Below, one piece after another: positions 53,557 to 62,306 of a DNA stretch of 64,000 nucleotides. Location: contig JADKKB010000007.1 in NCBI GenBank assembly GCA_016720705.1, forward strand, positions 868,001-932,000, in the 5' to 3' direction. The notes under the pieces were generated by a model. The model saw only the letters and a list, made by a program, of their open reading frames with translations, had not been told where the DNA came from and searched no databases. Both the position numbers and the translations under genes were made by a program. The stretch comes from Chloracidobacterium sp. (GTDB taxonomy: Bacteria; Acidobacteriota; Blastocatellia; Pyrinomonadales; Pyrinomonadaceae). The stretch's first letter is position 1, and each line of letters starts with the position of its first letter.

Positions 53557-53902
53557 GAGAAATACCGAATGCAGACGGCACAATGACCCAATTCGGATGG
53601 ATCGCAATACTCGGATACCGGGAATTGTATTGTGAAACAGCACGATCTCGCTAAACGCCACAAACACAGGCGTTACGGCATTTCCGAGCACATTTAGCGA
53701 TGAACCTGAGGGGAAGGAAATTAATTTGAAACAAAATCGGGGGTTAAAGTCGCTAAACAAAGTACTTAAGTTGTTTCAAATTCGCCAAAACGTGTAATTA
53801 ATTTGAAACACTTTCCGACCGTAACGCACAGCAAACGCACGGCTTAGCGTTACACAATATGTAAGCCGACTGTTTCAAATTAAATTGACCTAAATTGAAA
53901 AG
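53557..53902 (+). repeat. 350-bp direct repeat, copy 1 (TTTGAAACA version)
   Basis: It is homologous along its length to 54710-55056, almost without indels. It carries five 9-base words in alternating orientation: TTTGAAACA 53725, TGTTTCAAA 53772, TTTGAAACA 53802, TGTTTCAAA 53871, and a degenerate ATTGAAAAG 53894. Between words 3 and 4 it has a conserved core (TTAGCGTTACACAATATGTA at 53844) flanked by CGGCTTA/TAAGCCG. No ORF is shared. Confidence 0.85.
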
Positions 53903-54092
53903 TGGCGTCAGACTTGTAATGGCGCAATTCTTACGGTGTATAGCGTGATCTGTATTCCCTATTGGTATTTTCCACTTCCTCCGCCATTGTGCGATCGTCG
54001 GCCATCGGGCTCTTGGCGGCATCGTGGCGGCGGATTTCGCTTGAATGGGTTATAACCAAGTACGTCGGATTTCTCCGCCAGCGACGAAATCT

Positions 54093-54500
54093 TCAAAACG
54101 AGAATTGCATCACTTGGAAACCAGGTTCCTCCTTGTAGTCGTTCGGATAAGTGGCTCTCGCATCTGTACCATCGGCAAATTTTAGAGTGAGCTTATTTCC
54201 TTCGAATTTATAGATGCCGACCGTGGGAACGCTTTTAGCATCGTTGCTAACATTTGGAGTCGAATCGCCCGCACCCAAGATCATATCGATACGTTTGGGT
54301 GATTTGCTATCGTCAGTTTTATAAGTTCCCTTCATAAAACTTTTACCTTCAGATGAGAGACTGAAATGTCCATCACTAGTGAATTCAATATCGCTTTTTG
54401 TTGAATCGATATTTTTATATTTGCCCACGAGACCGGTTCGGCCACAATTGACAAGCAAAAAGGAAAGAGCAATTAAACCAATTAGAAATACCTGCTTCAT
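54093..54500 (-). CDS. Small lipoprotein, TIGR03067-like
   Basis: A 135-residue lipoprotein with signal MKQVFLIGLIALSFLLVNC and lipobox cysteine at residue 19. The mature part is a small beta barrel-like domain (GKYKNIDSTKSDIEFTSDGHFSLSSEG, GTYKTDDSKSPKRIDM, VGIYKFEGNKLTLKFADG), the pattern of TIGR03067-type domains common in Planctomycetes and Acidobacteria. The function is unknown. It is the only gene between two 350-bp direct repeats. Confidence 0.75.
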   Translation of the reverse strand: MKQVFLIGLIALSFLLVNCGRTGLVGKYKNIDSTKSDIEFTSDGHFSLSSEGKSFMKGTYKTDDSKSPKRIDMILGAGDSTPNVSNDAKSVPTVGIYKFEGNKLTLKFADGTDARATYPNDYKEEPGFQVMQFSF

Positions 54501-54709
54501 TTTCTGACTCCTACTAGAATTTGTTATGTGTTACTTCAGCCGATCTGCATTCTCAAAAAGCGGAATGGTGCCGGGCTCTTGCTGCATTTACCCAAATTCC
54601 CGAAATCATTCCTAGAAAAGATTTATTTCTACAGATAACATATACGACCTTTCAGTCCGTAGCAAAGATTTTATAACCACATACGGAAGATCAGGGTCAC
54701 CACACTGCA
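54501..54709. other. Gene-free stretch upstream of the small lipoprotein gene
   Basis: Nothing recognisable is found apart from the promoter region expected for the minus-strand lipoprotein gene. With the flanking repeat copy 2 it makes 640 bases without a gene before dnaK. Confidence 0.5.
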
Positions 54710-55056
54710 GAGAAATATCGAATGCGAAAGACAGAATCGCCCGATCAGAATGAATCACGGTACTCGGATACGCAGAATACTAGTGTTAAACAGCAGACTA
54801 CTGCTAACTGCTGCGAACACGCGAGTTACGACATTTTCGGGCACATTTTGCAAAAAGCCCGAGGGGAAGGAAATTAATTAGGGACACTTTGGGAGGTTAA
54901 CTTATTTATTCAGAGTATTTAGCCTGTCCCAAATTCGCCAAAAACTCGAAATTAATTAGGGACACTTTTCGGCCGTAACTTGCTGCAGAAACACGTCTTA
55001 GCGTTACACAATATGTAAGCTGACTGTTTCAAATTAAATTAACCTAATTTGGGACA
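54710..55056 (+). repeat. 350-bp direct repeat, copy 2 (TTTGGGACA version)
   Basis: It has the same layout as 53557-53902, shifted by 1,153 bases (1,154 after one indel). Words are TTAGGGACA 54878, TGTCCCAAA 54925, TTAGGGACA 54956, TGTTTCAAA 55025 and TTTGGGACA 55048. Four of five carry the AA-to-GG (or TT-to-CC) change, and word 4 keeps the old form but still pairs with word 5 by G-U wobbles. The core at 54998 is identical to copy 1 for over 20 bases. Confidence 0.85.
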
Positions 55057-55081
55057 CTCGCGGAAAGTGAGATTCGAATTG

Positions 55082-55111
55082 AAAAAGAGCCGCGAGTTTG
55101 AGGCTCGCGGC
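55082..55111 (-). terminator. Rho-independent terminator of the hrcA-grpE-dnaK operon
   Basis: On the minus strand GCCGCGAG and CTCGCGGC form a perfect 8-bp stem followed by TCTTTTT. It lies about 35 bases after the dnaK stop. Confidence 0.9.
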
Positions 55112-55143
55112 CGAGTAAGGTATTTGATAGTTAGCTGCCCGGT

Positions 55144-56949
55144 CTATGCCATTGTGAGCATCGCGGCGGTGATGCGGTTGGCGGCGGCCTCGACCTTGGC
55201 GAGTTGGTCACGGACTTGTGAAATGTTCTCGGATTTTAGCATTTCGTCGGCTTCGGACAGCACACCGTTGATCGATTGCTGTTCGGCTAGCTCAAATGAC
55301 TTGCCGATCTCCATCATTGCCCGGCGGGCGTTCCTGATCAGCGAATCGAGGCGGTTGCGTTCGTTGATAAGCTCACGCTCGTCGCGATCACGGTCGATCG
55401 ACGTTTCGGCCTCGATAATGAGGCGTTCGATCTCGTCCGGCGAGAGGCCCGACGAAGGGGTGATCTGCAGAGCTTGTTCGAGCCCGGTCATCTTATCCTT
55501 GGCCGAAACGCTGACGATGCCGTTGGCGTCGATCTCAAACGATACGTCGACCTGCGGCACGCCGCGTGGAGCCGGCGGGATGCCGACCAGTTCGAATTTG
55601 GCAAGGCTGCGGTTAGCCGAGGCGATCTCGCGTTCACCCTGGAGGATGTGGATCTCGACCGACTGCTGATTATCAACGACGGTGGTAAACGTCATCGTAT
55701 TTTTAAGCGGAATGGTCGAGTTTCGCGGGATAAGTTTGACGTACAATCCGCCGCGAGTCTCGAGGCCGAGACTGAGCGGCAGTACGTCGAGCAGGACAAT
55801 ATCCTTGACCTCACCGGTCAGCACGCCGCCCTGAATGGCTGCACCCATTGCGACGACCTCGTCCGGATTGATCTCCGACGAAGGCTCTTTGCCGAATACT
55901 TCGGTGACCGTACGGGCGATGATCGGCGAACGCGTCTGGCCACCGACGAGGATCACCTTGTCGATATCAGACGGTTGCAGTTTGGCATCCCAGAGAGCCT
56001 TTTGGCACGGTTCAACCGATGCCTCGACCAGATCTGCAACCAGACTTTCAAAGACCGCACGCGTGAGCGTCGCGTTGATATGTTTGGGTCCGGTCGAGTC
56101 GGCCGCGATAAAGGGCAGGCTGATGTTGGTCTCGGACACGCTCGAGAGTTCGCATTTGGCTCGTTCGGCCGCTTCCTTGAGCCTTTGCAGGGCAAGACGG
56201 TCGTTTTTGAGGTCGATGCCGTGCTCTTTTGCAAAGCCATCGACGAGCCAAGTGATGATACGTTCGTCGAAGTCCTCGCCACCGAGAAACGTATTGCCGG
56301 AGGTCGATAGTACTTCGAAAACGCCATCGTTGATCTCCATTATCGAGATATCGAAGGTACCGCCGCCGAGATCGTAAACGGCGACCTTTTCATTCTTGTT
56401 CTTGCCAAAACCGTAGGCAAGGGCAGCGGCGGTCGGCTCATTAATGATGCGCTCGACCTCTAGACCGGCGATCTTGCCCGAGTCGCGGGTCGCCTGACGC
56501 TGCATATCGTCAAAATATGCCGGAACCGTGATAATGGCTTCGGTGATCTTATCGCCCAGAAACTCCTCGGCCGCGAGTTTGAGCCGCTGGAGCACGATCG
56601 CCGAGATCTCTGGCGGACTGTAGATACGGTCTAACACGCGAATATGTGCGTCGCCATTCGGAGCCTTGACGATCTCAAACGGCACGGTCGAACGCATTTT
56701 TTCGACCTCCGGAGCGTCAAACTTGCGGCCGATCAGGCGTTTGACCGCATAGAGCGTGTTTGCCGAGTTGGTGACCGCCTGACGCTTGGCGATCTGACCG
56801 ACCAGACGCTCGTCCTTGTCTGTAAATCCGACGACCGACGGCGTAGTGCGGCCGCCTTCTTTGTTTGAGATGATCTGGACGGTGCCGCCTTCCAGAACAG
56901 AAACGCAGCAGTTCGTAGTGCCGAGATCGATGCCAATAACTTTGCTCAT
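55144..56949 (-). CDS. dnaK: Hsp70 chaperone DnaK
   Basis: An ATP-dependent chaperone. The 601-residue protein has IGIDLGTTNCCVSVLEGG, VPAYFDDMQRQATRDSGKIAGL, INEPTAAALAYGFG, VYDLGGGTFDISI and VGGQTRSPII, plus a full substrate-binding domain (DVLPLSLGLETRGG, NTTIP-like RNSTIPLKNTMTF). It is about 35 residues shorter than typical DnaK, ends in MLTMA and lacks the acidic EEVD-like tail, so it may be a specialised paralogue. SD AAGGA stands eight bases before the ATG. dnaJ does not follow. Confidence 0.95.
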   Translation of the reverse strand: MSKVIGIDLGTTNCCVSVLEGGTVQIISNKEGGRTTPSVVGFTDKDERLVGQIAKRQAVTNSANTLYAVKRLIGRKFDAPEVEKMRSTVPFEIVKAPNGDAHIRVLDRIYSPPEISAIVLQRLKLAAEEFLGDKITEAIITVPAYFDDMQRQATRDSGKIAGLEVERIINEPTAAALAYGFGKNKNEKVAVYDLGGGTFDISIMEINDGVFEVLSTSGNTFLGGEDFDERIITWLVDGFAKEHGIDLKNDRLALQRLKEAAERAKCELSSVSETNISLPFIAADSTGPKHINATLTRAVFESLVADLVEASVEPCQKALWDAKLQPSDIDKVILVGGQTRSPIIARTVTEVFGKEPSSEINPDEVVAMGAAIQGGVLTGEVKDIVLLDVLPLSLGLETRGGLYVKLIPRNSTIPLKNTMTFTTVVDNQQSVEIHILQGEREIASANRSLAKFELVGIPPAPRGVPQVDVSFEIDANGIVSVSAKDKMTGLEQALQITPSSGLSPDEIERLIIEAETSIDRDRDERELINERNRLDSLIRNARRAMMEIGKSFELAEQQSINGVLSEADEMLKSENISQVRDQLAKVEAAANRITAAMLTMA

Positions 56950-57004
56950 AACTATTTTTCCTTGAAATGTAGATCAGTGGGGGACAAATTCAGGCCTCGT
57001 AGGC

Positions 57005-57841
57005 CTATTCGGATGTAGCATCCGTTTCGGGAATGTCGGCCGGAGCCGTTGCGGGAATTTCAGATGGTGCTGCGGCCTGGCCGGGCAGTACTATCACCTT
57101 AACCATCGAGTGACGGATCACTCTATTGCCGATGCGGTAGCCTCGGAGTAACTCGTCAGAAATTGTGTTGGCCGGCATTTCAGGCCTAACTTCAGTAGCG
57201 ACAGCCTCGTGAAAATGGGGATCAAACTGCTCACCGACCGTTGCGATCGGCGTTACGCCCATTCCGGCAAAAATGTCGTTCAGCTGTTGATTGACCAGCA
57301 CGATGCCGTCAAAAAACTGCTGAAAATCACGGCCGCGTTCGCCGCCGATCTCATCGGCTGCATCGATCGCCCGATGTAGGTTATCGAGCACGGGCAGCAT
57401 TTGGCCCGCAAGATTTCCGATCTGATCGATAAAGGATCCGCGGCGTTCGCGATCCATACGATATTTGAAATTTTCAAAGTCCTTGAGCCGCCTATCGCTC
57501 TTTTCCTGCATATCGCTACGCTCGGTCTTGAGCTCCAAGACGCGGACCTTAAGGGCTGCGATCTCGCTTTCGAGCTCGTGATTGCGGGCCTTGGTCACCG
57601 GCGATAGCACGGGCGGCAGCTTTACGGCAGGTTTAACTGACAATTCTTGCTGGACGAAGCCGGGCACAGCCGAGATCTCAAAATCGGCATCTTCGATCTC
57701 GATCCTCAGATCGGATGTGATATGCAGATCTTTTTCCTTGGCCTCGAGCTCTCGGATAAAATCATCGACCGACGATGTCTCGTCGGCCTCGATCATTTCG
57801 AGCGGATCCTGTGGCTGGTCCATGTTTTCGTCAAGGTTCAT
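57005..57841 (-). CDS. grpE: Nucleotide exchange factor GrpE
   Basis: It releases ADP from DnaK. The 278-residue protein has a long acidic N-terminal extension, a coiled coil (ELESEIAALKVRVLELKTERSDMQEKSD) and the GrpE core: FENFKYRMDRERR, LPVLDNLHRAID, GVTPIATVGEQFDPHFHEAV and the C-terminal GYRIGNRVIRHSMVKVIV. The N-terminal region is longer than in most GrpE proteins. It lies between hrcA and dnaK. Confidence 0.95.
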   Translation of the reverse strand: MNLDENMDQPQDPLEMIEADETSSVDDFIRELEAKEKDLHITSDLRIEIEDADFEISAVPGFVQQELSVKPAVKLPPVLSPVTKARNHELESEIAALKVRVLELKTERSDMQEKSDRRLKDFENFKYRMDRERRGSFIDQIGNLAGQMLPVLDNLHRAIDAADEIGGERGRDFQQFFDGIVLVNQQLNDIFAGMGVTPIATVGEQFDPHFHEAVATEVRPEMPANTISDELLRGYRIGNRVIRHSMVKVIVLPGQAAAPSEIPATAPADIPETDATSE

Positions 57842-57863
57842 TTTGTTATTGCCGTACGCCGGC

Positions 57864-58997
57864 CTAATTTAGCTTGATGTCGGCAGACATCATCTTTTCG
57901 AGCGTACGAGCGACATAGGACACGATCGAGATCATTCGGGCGTACTCGATGCGGGTGGGCCCGAGGACGCTCAAGGTGCCGATCGCCGAACTGTTGCCGA
58001 TCCGGTACGGAGCCGAGATCAGCGTACAGTTTTGAAATGATGGCGTACGGTTTTCGCTGCCGATAAAGACCTGAACGTCTCCCTTGGCGGCCTTATCGCG
58101 TTCGATACATTCGGTCAAGATCTGCATCAAACGAGATTTTTCACCGATGGTCCTGAGCAATTCCCGCAGCCTTTCGAGATCGGCAAAGTCGCTCTTTGAC
58201 AAGATATTCGACGTACCGTCTACAAAAACTTCGCCCAGCCTGTTATCGTCGCGCTCGATGCTTTCCGAACAGAGGATAACGGCAGTTTGAAGCAGTTTGT
58301 CGAACAATGCCTTTTCTTCGTGCATAAGAGTTAGTATCTCGGCACGGATCTCGGCAAGGCTCTTTCCGGCAAACTCGGCATTTAGGTAATTAGCCGTGCG
58401 TTCGAGTTCATCGCGGGTAAAGGTAACGTTAAGCCTAATTATCTTGTTATGGACAATATTGGGCGCCGATACCAGTACCACGAGAATGCGATTGTCAGAA
58501 AGATTGACAAACTCAATGTGCTGCAGGCGATCACTCGCCAGAGACGGCGAGACCACGATGCCAACATTATTAGAAAGAGCAGAGAGCAACTGGGAAGTAC
58601 GCTCCATCAACCGGTCAGGCGTATCCGAAAGATCGCCCAGATCCTGGGGTTTCAAACCGTAACCTTCGCCAATTCGGAAAAGGTCATCGTTTGAGATACT
58701 CAGGACGCCCAGTAGATTGTCAACGTAAAACCGATAGCCTTTATCAGTGGGAACGCGTCCTGCGGAAGTGTGCGGCTGCTCAAGCATACCCATTTCCTCA
58801 AGTTCGCCCATCACATTGCGGATCGTCGCCGAGCTCAAACCCGAAGCGTTAGCAAACTTTTCGGCGAGTGTTTTTGACCCGACCGGTTCGCCTGTGACGA
58901 AATGTTCGTTGATAATGGCTGATAGGATGACTTGCCCGCGGGAATCGGGAAATACTTGAATTCTCTCGTTTCCTTGGGGATTTTGCCGGACAGACAT
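57864..58997 (-). CDS. hrcA: Heat-inducible transcription repressor HrcA
   Basis: It represses heat-shock operons, usually via CIRCE. The 377-residue protein has the winged helix at the start (GQVILSAIINEHFVTGEPVGSKTLAEKF...SSATIRNVMGELEEMGML) followed by PHTSAGRVPTDKGYRFYVD. The C-terminal part has the GAF-like domain (LSVLGPTRIEYARMISIVSYVA). It is the first gene of the grpE-dnaK operon and so is probably autoregulated. No CIRCE is visible, but a palindrome lies just upstream. Confidence 0.96.
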   Translation of the reverse strand: MSVRQNPQGNERIQVFPDSRGQVILSAIINEHFVTGEPVGSKTLAEKFANASGLSSATIRNVMGELEEMGMLEQPHTSAGRVPTDKGYRFYVDNLLGVLSISNDDLFRIGEGYGLKPQDLGDLSDTPDRLMERTSQLLSALSNNVGIVVSPSLASDRLQHIEFVNLSDNRILVVLVSAPNIVHNKIIRLNVTFTRDELERTANYLNAEFAGKSLAEIRAEILTLMHEEKALFDKLLQTAVILCSESIERDDNRLGEVFVDGTSNILSKSDFADLERLRELLRTIGEKSRLMQILTECIERDKAAKGDVQVFIGSENRTPSFQNCTLISAPYRIGNSSAIGTLSVLGPTRIEYARMISIVSYVARTLEKMMSADIKLN

Positions 58998-59020
58998 CCT
59001 TTTTCAGGGAGGGTTTGTAT

Positions 59021-59042
59021 CATACCGTTTGTTGACGGTATG
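59021..59042 (-). promoter_or_regulatory. Palindromic operator candidate in the hrcA leader
   Basis: CATACCGT, six bases, ACGGTATG: perfect 8-bp arms. It lies between the predicted promoter and the hrcA start, at about +10 to +31, where a repressor would block transcription. It does not match CIRCE (TTAGCACTC-N9-GAGTGCTAA). Confidence 0.6.
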
Positions 59043-59058
59043 CTTTCCCCATAAAAAG

Positions 59059-59087
59059 AAATAACATTTTCTACCTCAAAATGTCAA
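59059..59087 (-). promoter_or_regulatory. Sigma-70 promoter of hrcA-grpE-dnaK
   Basis: On the minus strand TTGACA (59087-59082), 17 bases, TTATTT (59064-59059). The -35 is perfect and the -10 moderate. The predicted start site lies just upstream of the palindrome at 59021-59042. Confidence 0.6.
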
Positions 59088-59118
59088 GAATTTTCGTTAA
59101 ACTACGACAAACATCTTT

Positions 59119-59844
59119 GTGACTCAAACAACCGACGAGCTCCGTGAGATATATGAGGAAGCATTTAGCTGGTACGACCCCAAACGGTCAGTCCCGGCGA
59201 TCGCGGTCACATTCTATCCCTACGTAGGTATCAATCATACGATCCGCATCCGCGACGGCAATATTTTGGTCAAGATCGGCGAGATATGCCGAGATATGCC
59301 GCGGCCTTGCCATAAGGGCCTTGCCTTCATACTTGTCGGAAAGCTTTTGCGAAAAAAAATACCGGCCGGGGCACGCGAGGTATATTCTGCGTATTCCAAA
59401 TCAGATGCGATCCGCCTGCGAGCGGCCGACAGTAAACGCACCCGCGGCCGCAAGGTCGTGACGACGCCCCAGGGCTCGGTGTACGATCTGGAAGAAATAT
59501 TTGCATCACTCAATCGTAAATACTTTGGCGAACTAATCCCGAAACCGGTTCTGACGTGGTCGGTTCGGAAAACATATCGGATACTTGGCCATCACGATGC
59601 CACGCACGATCACATTACGATCAGCAAGTCTCTGGACGCTTATGATGTGCCGCGATATGTCGTCGAATATGTCGTATTTCACGAAATGCTACACATACAC
59701 CATCCGACCAAACATATAAATGGCCGCCGTTACAACCACACTGCTGAATTTCGCCGCGATGAACGCAAATTTGCGTTCTATACGCAGGCTGAAAACTGGA
59801 TCGAACGGAATGTGAGGAAACTTAGACGGGCAGCCAAGAAATAA
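59119..59844 (+). CDS. SprT-like zinc metallopeptidase-type protein
   Basis: A 241-residue protein with GTG start at 59119. The zinc site is FHEMLHIHHPTK (HExxH form) with a third ligand probably in NHTAEFRRDERKF. The preceding segment, LEEIFASLNRKYFGELIPKPVLTWS, is the typical SprT-fold opening. SprT/Spartan-like proteins are linked to DNA-protein crosslink repair in eukaryotes; bacterial roles are open. It is divergent from hrcA. Confidence 0.85.
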   Translation: MTQTTDELREIYEEAFSWYDPKRSVPAIAVTFYPYVGINHTIRIRDGNILVKIGEICRDMPRPCHKGLAFILVGKLLRKKIPAGAREVYSAYSKSDAIRLRAADSKRTRGRKVVTTPQGSVYDLEEIFASLNRKYFGELIPKPVLTWSVRKTYRILGHHDATHDHITISKSLDAYDVPRYVVEYVVFHEMLHIHHPTKHINGRRYNHTAEFRRDERKFAFYTQAENWIERNVRKLRRAAKK

Positions 59845-59846
59845 GG

Positions 59847-61442
59847 TCAGTCCTGAGCAAGTTGGGCGATGATCGAGCCGATGAAGCCGAAGTCCGATGT
59901 CGTCGTACGCTGCATACCGGACTTTGTAAATCGAGTTTCGGTCGTGTAGTTGGAGAGAGCTTTCATTTCCGAACTCTTTTTTGCGGAGAGAATGTCTGCG
60001 ATCGCACCGGCGGTGACGTTGTCTGTTCCGAACGTCGTTATTGCAGATGTCGCCCCATCCTTGACTATCTCATTCAGTTCTTTGCTCTTTGAAAGATCGC
60101 GTTGTCCGCCTAAGTAGGCCATCGCCGTTTCGGTGTCGCCCAAAACAAGCCTTCCACGAGAAATGTCGGCGGTAAATTCCCCGTCAGTGGATCGAAGCAC
60201 AACCAACTTGCCATCAGCGTTTTCGACGGTGAATGGTTTGAAGTCGGATCCAAGCGAACGCTTGAGATCAAGTTCATTGCGGATCTTTGCAATGATTAGA
60301 TGCTTATCTGAATCATCATTGTATTTGGCAACAATGATCTCCGGACCGACGGACCTTAGAAATGTTTCACTGTCCTTGACCCCGTAAGGCTCGAACATAA
60401 CCGAGGACAGAGTTTGTATCATCTTGCCTGCCAGAGGGTGCACTTGCCTCATCGTCGTCAAGACGATCGAACGCCACGCGACCTGTGCATCATGAAAGTT
60501 GTATGTTGTGAATTCATCGGCATCGGTCGGAATTCCTAAGGAAACGAAGTCAGAGTTTCGAGACTCCTTCATTGTTTCGCTGAAAACGTTCGACAGGTCG
60601 GGCGGCATCGAGATCAAGAATTTATCTTCGATTCCGCTTTTGGACTTTGTTGCAGTCCAACTGATCTCTGTGATCGAATTTCGAACGAGTGTAGGCAAGA
60701 GACCGGCGATTGCACTTTGAACCTCGGAGTCCTCGCCGGCTTCGGATGCAAATTTTAGACCGATGATGTTGGCGATCTGGGCGACGCCGTCGGTTGATAC
60801 ATAGCCGGAAGCGATAGTCTTCGGATCGGAAGCGGGCACTTTCCCGCTTTTTGCAACGCTGTCAGCACCGCCGGTTCTGACTACGAGGCATTTATCGATC
60901 GCGGATTCGTCATTGCCGAAAAATATTAGGCTGTCGACGGCCAGAGCGAATGCTTTGCGGCCGTCCTTTGCGGTCCAGGTGAAGTATTTGCCGCCGCTCT
61001 TATCAGTCATTTCCAGTGTCGGTTGGCTATCATAGATCTCAGCGACAAATGAACCGAGTTTCTGTTCTGCAAAGGCGACGGTTTGGTAATTCCAGGCGTG
61101 AGTGTCGGCGATGACGACAAAATGCGGCTGAACGCGGCCGACCGAGTGCTCATCCGTCAGCTTTTCTTCAAGGGTTTCCAAACCGGTGACCGCAACAGCG
61201 ACCTGAACACCGCTGAGAGCGGAGAGATCCGGCCTGTTTTTAGCGATCTCGACGAACGGCCTGCTTTCAATTATAGGTTGCAGTGCCGCCGCTAAATCAT
61301 TCGTTTCGAGGTATACAAGTGCATCGGCCGGAGCAAGCGTCCGAAGATCCGTTATTTTATGGGAGCAGGAAGAAAGGAGTATAAGGCACAGATAAGCAAA
61401 GATCGCCCCTAATACGATCAAGATGCGTCGGGCCGAGCCCAT
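59847..61442 (-). CDS. Large secreted lipoprotein-like protein of unknown function
   Basis: Start 61442 (MGSARRILIVLGAIFAYLCLILLSSCSHK) gives a lipoprotein-like signal with SSC at the lipobox. The mature part of about 500 residues starts LRTLAPADALVYLETNDLAAALQPI, which resembles DUF3352-type periplasmic proteins, and has a repeated alpha/beta layout (GRKAFALAVDSLIFFGNDESAID; GRLVLGDTETAMAYLGG). The function is unknown. It is convergent with the SprT gene, with 2 bases between stops. Confidence 0.7.
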   Translation of the reverse strand: MGSARRILIVLGAIFAYLCLILLSSCSHKITDLRTLAPADALVYLETNDLAAALQPIIESRPFVEIAKNRPDLSALSGVQVAVAVTGLETLEEKLTDEHSVGRVQPHFVVIADTHAWNYQTVAFAEQKLGSFVAEIYDSQPTLEMTDKSGGKYFTWTAKDGRKAFALAVDSLIFFGNDESAIDKCLVVRTGGADSVAKSGKVPASDPKTIASGYVSTDGVAQIANIIGLKFASEAGEDSEVQSAIAGLLPTLVRNSITEISWTATKSKSGIEDKFLISMPPDLSNVFSETMKESRNSDFVSLGIPTDADEFTTYNFHDAQVAWRSIVLTTMRQVHPLAGKMIQTLSSVMFEPYGVKDSETFLRSVGPEIIVAKYNDDSDKHLIIAKIRNELDLKRSLGSDFKPFTVENADGKLVVLRSTDGEFTADISRGRLVLGDTETAMAYLGGQRDLSKSKELNEIVKDGATSAITTFGTDNVTAGAIADILSAKKSSEMKALSNYTTETRFTKSGMQRTTTSDFGFIGSIIAQLAQD

Positions 61443-61523
61443 ATAGATGCTCGCTTTTACCGGTCTGTGATTATCTGCGTTCATCTGCCGTCAATTTCTT
61501 ATGCTAAAATCCAAACAAATATT

Positions 61524-62306
61524 ATGACCCAAGTATTCAATACTGACATCTTAAAGGACAAGGTAGCGTTTGTAACGGGCGGTGGTACGGGAATCACGGG
61601 CGGCGTTGCTCGTGCATTTGCTGAGCACGGGGCAAAGCTCGCTATCACGAGCCGCAAAGATGAGAATCTAGCGGCGATGAAAGCTGAAGTCGAGGCGTTC
61701 GGCGGCGAGTGTTTTGCAATAGCTGCCGACGTCCGTGATTACGAGGCGGTCGAGCGAGCGATCGCTGCGACGGTCGAGCATTACGGGCGGATCGACATCG
61801 TTGTAAACGGAGCGGCAGGCAACTTTCTCTGTGCCGCCAGCGAACTTTCGTCTAATGGTTTCGGCACCGTTGTAGATATCGACACCAAGGGCACGTTCAA
61901 CGTCTGCCGAGCGGCATTTGGCGAATTGAAAAAGTCTAAGGGCCAAATTCTCAATATCTCGGCTACACTCCACTACCTTGCTACGCCAATGCAGATCCAC
62001 GTTTCGGCCGCTAAGGCCGGCGTTGACGCCATTACTCGGAACCTATCGGCGGAGTGGGGACGTTACGGCATCCGCGTTAATGGCATCGCTCCCGGCCCGA
62101 TCGAAGATACCGAAGGAATGAAACGACTTTTGCCCGAAGGCCTCAAGGAAAAGATCACCCGTAAAATACCGCTCGGCCGTTTTGGCCGTATCGCCGATAT
62201 TGAAAATTCAGCTCTGTTCCTAGCGTCGGACGCCGCAAGTTATATAAATGGCGTGACACTCGTCGTCGATGGAGGGCAATGGCTAATGGGTACGAGTTTG
62301 GGCTAG
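61524..62306 (+). CDS. SDR oxidoreductase, 2,4-dienoyl-/trans-2-enoyl-CoA reductase-like
   Basis: A 260-residue SDR; start 61524 is chosen because MTQVFNTDILKDKVAFVTGGGTG fits the family. The cofactor motif GGGTGITGGVARAFAEHG and NGAAGNFLCAASELSSNGF...DIDTKGTFNV match peroxisomal-type DECR2/PDCR proteins, which use serine-lysine (SATLHY...SAAKAG) rather than the usual YxxxK. It probably reduces an unsaturated acyl-CoA with NADPH. It overlaps the next convergent gene by 4 bases. Confidence 0.88.
   Translation: MTQVFNTDILKDKVAFVTGGGTGITGGVARAFAEHGAKLAITSRKDENLAAMKAEVEAFGGECFAIAADVRDYEAVERAIAATVEHYGRIDIVVNGAAGNFLCAASELSSNGFGTVVDIDTKGTFNVCRAAFGELKKSKGQILNISATLHYLATPMQIHVSAAKAGVDAITRNLSAEWGRYGIRVNGIAPGPIEDTEGMKRLLPEGLKEKITRKIPLGRFGRIADIENSALFLASDAASYINGVTLVVDGGQWLMGTSLG

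Noticed and set aside
53244..53663. Minus-strand open frame of 139 codons rich in Cys and His.
   Set aside because: It runs through repeat words (ATGGCACGA) that produce the apparent Cys/His pattern. There are no domain features.
53798..54022. Minus-strand open frame of 74 codons inside repeat copy 1.
   Set aside because: The homologous repeat copy 2 does not keep the frame, so it is not a conserved gene.
52140..55140. CRISPR array in the repeat-rich island.
   Set aside because: Repeats are irregularly spaced, some inverted, with no unique equal-length spacers and no cas genes.
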